Shown one piece after another: positions 58,131 to 64,000 of a DNA stretch of 64,000 nt. The translations under genes and the position numbers were made by a program. The stretch is taken from the NCBI RefSeq assembly GCF_014650335.1, contig NZ_BMUT01000011.1, positions 62,001 through 126,000 of the forward strand. Reading direction: 5' to 3'. Positions within the stretch are counted from its first letter, which is position 1; every line of letters begins with the position of its first letter. Under the pieces are notes generated by a model. The model was not told the DNA's origin and ran no database searches. It worked only from the letters and a program-made list of their open reading frames with translations. Source of the DNA: Streptomyces hiroshimensis. GTDB lineage: Bacteria; Actinomycetota; Actinomycetes; Streptomycetales; Streptomycetaceae.

Positions 58131-58147
58131 TCTGACGGGATGTCAGA
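58131..58147 (+). promoter_or_regulatory. 17 bp palindrome, copy 2 (TCTGAC-N5-GTCAGA)
   Basis: TCTGACGGGATGTCAGA, followed by AAA, in the divergent region between the acyl-CoA synthetase (minus) and crotonase (plus) genes. CCTCCTGC and a CACCCT -10-like hexamer follow at nearly the same distance as at copy 1 (47305). Confidence 0.7.
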
Positions 58148-58213
58148 AAAGCCTTGTACCCCGGACACGCCTCCTGCACCCTGTTCTGGTCGTCGGGACG
58201 GGAGGGGCAACCC

Positions 58214-59017
58214 ATGAGCGGCACCGAACACCTCACGGTCGAACGCATCGGCGCCACGCTGGTGCTCACCCTCAACCGGCCGGAAGCGAAGAACGCCCTG
58301 TCGCTGCCGATGCTGGCCGGGCTCCACGACGGCTGGCTGGAGGCCGACGAAGACGACGCCGTCCGCTCCGTCGTCCTCACCGGCGCGGGCGGGGCCTTCT
58401 GCTCCGGCATGGACCTCAAGGCCCTGCACGGGCCGGGCCCCGCGGGCGACGACCCGTGCCGCGCCCGGTTCAAGGCCGACCCCGACCTGCACTGGAAGGC
58501 CATGCTCCGCCACTACCGGCCGCGCAAACCGGTCATCGCCGCGGTCGAGGGGCCCTGCGTCGCGGGCGGCACCGAGATCCTCCAGGGCACCGACATCCGC
58601 ATCGCCGGGGAGAGCGCCGTCTTCGGCCTCTTCGAGGTGCGCCGCGGCCTCTTCCCCGTCGGCGGCTCCACCGTCCGCCTCCCGCGCCAGATCCCGCGCA
58701 CCCACGCCCTGGAGATGCTGCTCACCGGCCGCCCCTACACAGCGGCCGAGGCCGAGCGCATCGGCCTCATCGGTCACGTCGTCCCCGACGGCACCGCCCT
58801 GGAACGGGCGCTGGAGACCGCCGGGCTGATCAACGCCAACGGCCCGCTGGCCGTCGAGGCCGTCAAGGCCTGCGTCCACGACTCCGCCGGCCTCGCCGAA
58901 GCCGACGGCCTCGCCCTCGAACTCGAACGGGGCCGGCCCGTCCTCGCCAGCTCCGACGCGAAAGAGGGCACCCGGGCCTTCGCCGAGAAGCGCCCCGCCG
59001 TCTACCGGCGCGCCTGA
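58214..59017 (+). CDS. Enoyl-CoA hydratase/isomerase (crotonase family)
   Basis: 267 residues. LNRPEAKNALSLPMLAGL; oxyanion-hole GAGGAFCSGMDLKALHG; AVEGPCVAGGTEILQGTDIR with Glu at the catalytic position; and FGLFEVRRGLFPVGGSTVRL. It hydrates a 2-enoyl-CoA; the pattern is close to steroid-pathway EchA proteins. ATG with GGGAGGGG upstream; the preceding in-frame ATG at 58154 is rejected as lying in the promoter. First gene of a four-gene co-directional operon with the DUF35 protein and two thiolase-like genes. Confidence 0.92.
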   Translation: MSGTEHLTVERIGATLVLTLNRPEAKNALSLPMLAGLHDGWLEADEDDAVRSVVLTGAGGAFCSGMDLKALHGPGPAGDDPCRARFKADPDLHWKAMLRHYRPRKPVIAAVEGPCVAGGTEILQGTDIRIAGESAVFGLFEVRRGLFPVGGSTVRLPRQIPRTHALEMLLTGRPYTAAEAERIGLIGHVVPDGTALERALETAGLINANGPLAVEAVKACVHDSAGLAEADGLALELERGRPVLASSDAKEGTRAFAEKRPAVYRRA

Positions 59018-59081
59018 AGGGAGCATCGCCGTGCCGGAAGATCCTCACCTGAAGGGAGCACCGCCGTGCCGGAGATCCTCA
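59013..59081 (+). repeat. 35/34 bp tandem duplication of a translation start region
   Basis: Two copies, each with CCTGAAGGGAGCA, a GTG and CCGGA(A)GATCCTCA. The first copy (GTG at 59031) has one extra A and is out of frame; the second (GTG at 59066) starts the DUF35 gene. Confidence 0.93.
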
Positions 59082-60046
59082 CCGCGCCCCTGACCGTCTC
59101 CTTCCCCTTCACCCGCTCCCTCGGCCCCGTGCAGAGCGCCTTCCTCACCGGCCTGCGCGAGCGCACGGTCCTCGGCGTACGCACCCGCGACGGGCGCATC
59201 CTCGTCCCGCCCGTCGAGTACGACCCCGTCACCGCCGAGGAGATCCGCGACCTGGCCGAGGTCGCCCCCACCGGCACCGTCACCACCTGGGCCTGGAACC
59301 CCGCCCCCCGGCCCGGCCAGCCCCTGCGCACGCCCTTCGCCTGGGTCCTGGTGCGCCTCGACGGCGCCGACACCGCCCTGCTGCACGTCCTCGACGCCCC
59401 CGGGCCCCACGCCGTACGCACCGGCATGCGCGTCCGCATCCGCTGGGCACCCGAGCGCACCGGCGCGATCACCGACATCGGCTGCTTCGAACCGTACGAC
59501 CCGCACGAGGACGACGGCGGGGACGGCGGGGACGGCGGGGACGGCCCGCGGACACCCGCCCCGCACCACGGCACCTTCGACGACCCCGTCACCGGCATCG
59601 TCGCCCCCGCCCGGCTCGACTACACCTATACGCCCGGCCGGGCCCAGAGCCGCCACCTCGCCGCCCTCGCCGGGCGGAGGATCACCGGCGAACGCTGCCC
59701 CTCCTGCAGCAAGGTCCACGTCCCGCCCCGCGGCGCCTGCCCCACCTGCGGCGTGGCCGCGACCGAGCAGGTCGAGGTCGGCCCGCGCGGCACCGTCACC
59801 ACCTTCTGCATCGTCAACATCAAGGCCAAGGGCGCCGGCATCGAGGTCCCCTACGTCTACGCCCACATCGCCCTGGACGGAGCCGACCTCGCCCTCCACG
59901 GGCGCATCGGCGGCATCCCGTACGACGAGGTGCGCATGGGCCTGCGCGTCGAGCCCGTATGGACCGCGGACGGCCGCCACCCCGACCACTACCGGCCCAC
60001 CGGGGAACCCGACGCCGCCTACGACACCTACAAGGAGCTGCTGTGA
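59066..60046 (+). CDS. Tandem OB-fold (DUF35) protein with zinc ribbon, thiolase partner
   Basis: 326 residues. Two DUF35-like halves. The first (about 20-150) lacks the zinc ribbon. After an Asp/Gly repeat (GGDGGDGGDG) the second half has the ribbon CPSCSKVHVPPRGACPTCG (about 212-230) and an OB fold (VGPRGTVTTFCIVNIKAKG). DUF35 proteins bind and activate Ltp-type thiolases/aldolases, as ChsH2 does with Ltp2 in cholesterol side-chain removal. The stop overlaps the next gene (GTGA), consistent with a complex. Such a double DUF35 could contact both following thiolases. Confidence 0.85.
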   Translation: MPEILTAPLTVSFPFTRSLGPVQSAFLTGLRERTVLGVRTRDGRILVPPVEYDPVTAEEIRDLAEVAPTGTVTTWAWNPAPRPGQPLRTPFAWVLVRLDGADTALLHVLDAPGPHAVRTGMRVRIRWAPERTGAITDIGCFEPYDPHEDDGGDGGDGGDGPRTPAPHHGTFDDPVTGIVAPARLDYTYTPGRAQSRHLAALAGRRITGERCPSCSKVHVPPRGACPTCGVAATEQVEVGPRGTVTTFCIVNIKAKGAGIEVPYVYAHIALDGADLALHGRIGGIPYDEVRMGLRVEPVWTADGRHPDHYRPTGEPDAAYDTYKELL

Positions 60047-61112
60047 AGCCCGGCGGCGCGGGCGGCGCCCGCCGCACGGCCCCCCGCGACGTCGCCATCG
60101 TCGCCTTCGCGCGCAGCGACCACCGGGGCGCCGCCGAGGGGCTGTCCGAGACGGAGATGCTGCTGCCCGTCCTGCACGCGGCGCTGGAGCAGGCCGGACT
60201 CGCCCCCGGCGAGGCGGACTTCACCTGCTCCGGGTCGAGCGACTACCTCGCCGGCCGCCCCTTCTCCTTCACCCAGACCCTCGACGGCGTCGGCGCCTGG
60301 CCGCCCGTCGCCGAGTCCCACGTGGAGGCGGACGGCGCCTGGGCGCTTTTCGAGGCCTGGGTGAAGATCCTCACCGGCCGGGCCGACACCGCCCTCGTCT
60401 ACGCCCATGGCAAGCCCTCCGCCGGCCCCCTGCGGGACGTCCTCACCCGCCAGCTCGACCCCTACTACGTCGCCCCTCTGTGGCCCGACTCCGTCTCGCT
60501 GGCCGCCCTCCAGGCCCAGGCCCTCATCGACGCCGGCCACACCGATGAGGAGGCCCTGGCCGTCCTCGCCCGCCGGGGCGGCGACGATGCGCCCGCCGGC
60601 GAGTACGTCGTACGGCCCCTGCGCGCGGGCGACTGCCCGGCCGTCACCGACGGCGCGGCCGCCGTCGTGCTCGCCGCCGCGGACACCGCGCGCCGCATGT
60701 GCGCCCGGCCCGCCTGGATCCGCGGCATCGACCACCGCATCGAGGCCCAGGCCCTGGGCCTGCGGGACCTCACCGACTCGCCGTCCACCCGCCTCGCGGC
60801 CGAACGCGCCGGAGCCTTCCGCGCCCCCGTCGACACGGCCGAACTCCACGCCCCTTTCACCTCGCAGGAAGTCGTCCTGCGCCGGGCGCTGCGCCTGGAC
60901 GACACCGTCGCCGTCAACCCCTCCGGCGGCGCCCACGCCGCCGACCCCGTCATGGCCACCGGCCTGATCCGCCTCGGCGAGGCGGCCGCCCGCATCCACC
61001 GGGGGGCCTCCGACCGGGCCCTGGCCCACGCCACGTCCGGGCCCTGCCTGCAGCACAACCTCGTCGCCGTACTGGAAGGCGAGACCGAGGGCGAGACCAA
61101 AGGGGAGGCCAG

Positions 61113-61116
<4 letters not shown>
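60043..61116 (+). CDS. Ltp-like thiolase-fold protein lacking the Cys nucleophile (first)
   Basis: 357 residues. Thiolase fold with DVAIVAFARSDHRGA, ALEQAGLAPGEADF, SHVEADGAWALFEAWVKIL, DGAAAVVLAAADTA, ELHAPFTSQEVV and NPSGGAHAADPVMATGLIRL. The loop where thiolases carry the nucleophilic Cys reads EADGAWAL, so it is of the Ltp/SCP-x type, which may act as a retro-aldolase or partner subunit rather than a thiolase. The C-terminus has an acidic EGETEGETKGE repeat. Coupled by GTGA overlaps on both sides. Confidence 0.87.
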
Positions 61117-62279
<1,163 letters not shown>

Positions 62280-62378
62280 AGGAGCGCACGGCGGAGCGTT
62301 CGCCGCCGTGCGGCCTGTGCGGCGCACGCCGCGCTCGCTAGGGTGGGCGCGGGACGACGACCGGGAGGAGCTTCAGCA

Positions 62379-62612
62379 GTGGCAGAGAGCACGACTGAAC
62401 GACCGGCGGGCGCCATCGTGCCCGAGCTCGACCTCGGCAACGCCGCCTGGCTGCCGGGCAGCCAGGGGACCGGCGATGTCCAGATCGCCTTCGTGGAGGG
62501 CTTCATCGCCATGCGCAACGGACGTGATCCGGGTCCCGCAGTGGTGTTCTCGCCCGCGGAGTGGCGCGCCTTCGTACGCGGCGCCCGCGAGGGCGAGTTC
62601 GACCTCACCTGA
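62379..62612 (+). CDS. DUF397-domain protein, orphan
   Basis: 77 residues: LGNAAWLPGSQGTGDVQIAFVEG and RDPGPAVVFSPAEWRAFVRG, the DUF397 pattern. Such proteins are usually antitoxin- or anti-regulator-like partners of XRE-type WhiJ regulators in actinomycetes and are encoded next to them; no regulator is adjacent here. GTG start is set by GGGAGGAG at 8 nt. An alternative longer reading has no support. Confidence 0.87.
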   Translation: MAESTTERPAGAIVPELDLGNAAWLPGSQGTGDVQIAFVEGFIAMRNGRDPGPAVVFSPAEWRAFVRGAREGEFDLT

Positions 62613-62619
62613 CGGGCAA

Positions 62620-63636
62620 TCAGCCCACGGGCGTGCCCTCCGTCAGCAGAGCGGCGTGGTGGCGGCGGGCCACCTGCGGGTGGGCGCGCAGCCAGCCCTT
62701 GATCTCGTTGCGGCCGTACTCCGCGAACAGCGGGTTGCGGTCGTCCTGGGTGACGCCCGGAGCCCGGTCGGCGTGTGCGAAGGGCACCGGCTCGATGCGG
62801 GCGTCCAGGCGCGGGTTGTAGAAGAACGGGACGGAGAAGCGCTCGCGGGTGCCGGCCGGGCTGACCACGCGGTGGTTGGTCGCCTTCAGGTAGCCGTTCG
62901 TGGCCACCTCCAGCAGCTCGCCGAGGTTGATGACGAACGCGCCCGGCACCGGCGGCACGTCGATGAACGACCCGTCGGCCGCCTCCACTTGGAGACCGCC
63001 GACCTCGTCCTGCAGCAGCAGGGTCAGGAAGCCGTAGTCCTTGTGGGCGCCGACGCCCTGGCCGGCGCCGTCCGGGGCGCTGCCGGGGTAGCGAACCAGC
63101 TTCAGGTGCAGGTGGGGACGGTCGGCGAAGGCCTTGTCGTAGAAGTCCTCGGGGGCGCCGATCGCGGCCAGCAGCTCGTGCAGCAGCCGCTCGGCCACCG
63201 CGCTCAGCCGGTCGATCCAGCGCAGGGCGGCCGTACGCAGCTCCGGCAGGGCCGCGGGCCACTGGTTCGGGCCCTCCAGCCACCAGTAGCCGGGCTCGTC
63301 CGCGCCCGGCACCCGCGCCTCGCGCTCGGCGCCTATGTCCAGCTGGTCGCGCCAGTCCCGGCTGCCGCCCGTCCGCTCGTCGCCGATGCGGGTGTAGCCG
63401 CGGAAGTGCGGGGAGTTGAGGTTGCTGACGGACAGCCGGTCGGCCTCGGGGAGAGCGAAGAACGCGCGCATGGTGCGCCACAGGTCGGCGGTCTCGGTCT
63501 CGGTGACGCCGTGGCCGGTGAGGTGGAAGAAGCCCACGTCGCGGGCGGCCGAGTGCAGCTCCTCGTGGAAGCGGGCACGGGCCTCCGGACCGGCGGAGGC
63601 GGCGGAGAGGTCGAGGACGGGAAGCTTGTTGCTCAT
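62620..63636 (-). CDS. Isopenicillin-N-synthase-like 2-oxoglutarate/Fe(II) dioxygenase
   Basis: 338 residues. The N-terminal DIOX_N region has DVGFFHLTGHGVTETETADL. The iron facial triad is in AHKDYGFLTLLLQD (HxD) and ATNHRVVSP (distal His), with cosubstrate-binding RERFSVPFFYNP (RxS). Likely an oxidase or hydroxylase of a small molecule; Streptomyces carry several such genes outside beta-lactam clusters. The upstream leader peptide and 170 bp leader imply transcript-level control. SD is weak. It converges with the DUF397 gene, 7 bp apart. Confidence 0.9.
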   Translation of the reverse strand: MSNKLPVLDLSAASAGPEARARFHEELHSAARDVGFFHLTGHGVTETETADLWRTMRAFFALPEADRLSVSNLNSPHFRGYTRIGDERTGGSRDWRDQLDIGAEREARVPGADEPGYWWLEGPNQWPAALPELRTAALRWIDRLSAVAERLLHELLAAIGAPEDFYDKAFADRPHLHLKLVRYPGSAPDGAGQGVGAHKDYGFLTLLLQDEVGGLQVEAADGSFIDVPPVPGAFVINLGELLEVATNGYLKATNHRVVSPAGTRERFSVPFFYNPRLDARIEPVPFAHADRAPGVTQDDRNPLFAEYGRNEIKGWLRAHPQVARRHHAALLTEGTPVG

Positions 63637-63806
63637 GAGGGTTGTCCACAGCGTGAGGGCCCGGGATTTTCCGTACGGCGGTGCGCCGGACGGCCGCTCC
63701 GTCGTCGCGGGTACGCGGGCAGGGCGGAGCGGGACCGGGAAACGGCAGGAAAAGTAAGAAGGAAAAGCAGGCCTCGGCCCGTGGAGAGGGCTGGGCGGGA
63801 AGAAGA
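63637..63806 (-). promoter_or_regulatory. 170 nt leader region between leader peptide and dioxygenase gene
   Basis: No coding sequence is supported. It includes pyrimidine-rich stretches and GC-rich segments that can form hairpins, as expected for an attenuator, but I could not single out one stem with certainty. Confidence 0.4.
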
Positions 63807-63875
63807 TCAGCCGTAGCGGCGACAGGACATGCTCGTGACGCGGAGGAGGTCCACGTGGCGGCGTTTGACGAGCAT
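63807..63875 (-). CDS. HVDLLR-type leader peptide upstream of the dioxygenase gene
   Basis: 22 codons on the minus strand: starts MLVKRRHVDLLRVTS, ends SCRRYG before TGA. The R-R-H-V-D-L-L-R core followed by a Cys near the end is the pattern of short actinobacterial 'putative leader peptides', many of them upstream of sulfur or cysteine-related genes and thought to act by ribosome-mediated attenuation. A TATACGAT promoter-like stretch lies just upstream on the minus strand (about 63885-63893). The peptide is 170 bp from the dioxygenase start with no other gene between. Confidence 0.7.
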   Translation of the reverse strand: MLVKRRHVDLLRVTSMSCRRYG

Positions 63876-64000
63876 AGTCACGCGGTCATCGTATACGACC
63901 GGGCGGGGAACCGGCGTCCGGCCCTCTGACCTGCACGTTCCGGGCAGGGGCCGACGAGGCGCCGGCAAGGGGCCGGCAAGGGGCGGCAGGGTTCGGAAGC
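63876..64000. other. Window end: promoter side of the leader peptide
   Basis: It holds the probable minus-strand promoter of the leader/dioxygenase unit (TATACGAT, about 63885-63893). Beyond it there is GC-rich sequence with a short direct repeat (CAAGGGGCCGG, near 63966 to 63982) and no supported gene. Confidence 0.4.

Noticed and set aside
63681..63929. Plus-strand ORF of 82 codons at the window end
   Set aside because: It is antisense to the leader peptide and promoter of the dioxygenase gene and has no family features; its Lys-rich middle comes from the pyrimidine-rich leader.

Overview
This 64 kb window is GC-rich (about 70% or more by eye), with strong third-position GC bias, many GTG starts and tightly packed genes. 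The gene families (DUF397, PlsC-type acyltransferases, secreted phospholipase D, cholesterol oxidase, TIGR04222 membrane proteins, ECF42/DGPF pair) point to Streptomyces or a very close relative. I see no tRNA, rRNA, insertion sequence, prophage or CRISPR array. It reads as ordinary chromosome rather than a mobile island.

Layout. 0-6.4 kb: the end of an acyl-CoA dehydrogenase gene, a VOC protein, a membrane protein, then a sigma factor fused through a membrane segment to an extracytoplasmic CAP domain, followed by a secreted metalloprotease-like protein and a membrane-anchored surface protein. 6.5-13.7 kb: an ECF42 sigma factor coupled to its DGPF protein, an epoxide-hydrolase-like enzyme, a squalene/phytoene-synthase-like enzyme, a YunG-like protein, a sarcosine/dimethylglycine-type methyltransferase, a PlsC acyltransferase and a split-barrel flavin-type protein. 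13.8-19.5 kb: a membrane-tethered hypothetical protein, the collapsed remnant of an isoaspartyl peptidase gene, and an ABC-F gene preceded by a seven-codon leader ORF and an attenuator-like hairpin; then a methyltransferase, an amidase-like protein and a GNAT protein.

19.5-35.4 kb: a Tat-exported cholesterol oxidase, a PIG-L deacetylase with a C-terminal repeat domain, a NarL-type two-component system, an autoregulated ArsR-like repressor with its MFS exporter under a perfect 40 bp palindrome, three exported alpha/beta hydrolases, and a polyprenyl synthase plus TPR protein operon. 35.7-38.2 kb: a three-gene translationally coupled operon of a DUF692/MNIO enzyme, a small partner, and a TIGR04222 membrane protein whose tail is almost pure Ser/Gly/Cys/His. 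This is my best candidate for an undescribed modification system. 38.3-47.3 kb: phospholipase D, a serine hydrolase, a PAP2 phosphatase, an acyl-CoA dehydrogenase behind a KstR-type box, a DUF2236 protein and a Ser/Thr kinase with TPR repeats.

47.3-62.3 kb: a dispersed CoA-thioester catabolic set of a nitronate-monooxygenase/IpdC-like reductase, four acyl- or aryl-CoA ligases (one PaaK with a PaaR-like operator in its first codons), a penicillin acylase, then a co-directional crotonase, double-OB DUF35 protein and two Ltp-type thiolases. Two operons here share a 17 bp palindrome (TCTGAC-N5-GTCAGA), which suggests one regulator. The set resembles steroid or other polycyclic/isoprenoid side-chain degradation, and a cholesterol oxidase gene lies 28 kb away. 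The window ends with an orphan DUF397 protein and a 2-oxoglutarate/Fe(II)-type dioxygenase gene preceded by an HVDLLR-type leader peptide.

Two themes recur. Several genes have a -10-like hexamer 6-8 nt before the start codon and little or no Shine-Dalgarno sequence, as expected for leaderless mRNAs. Short tandem duplications repeatedly sit on or beside stop or start codons.
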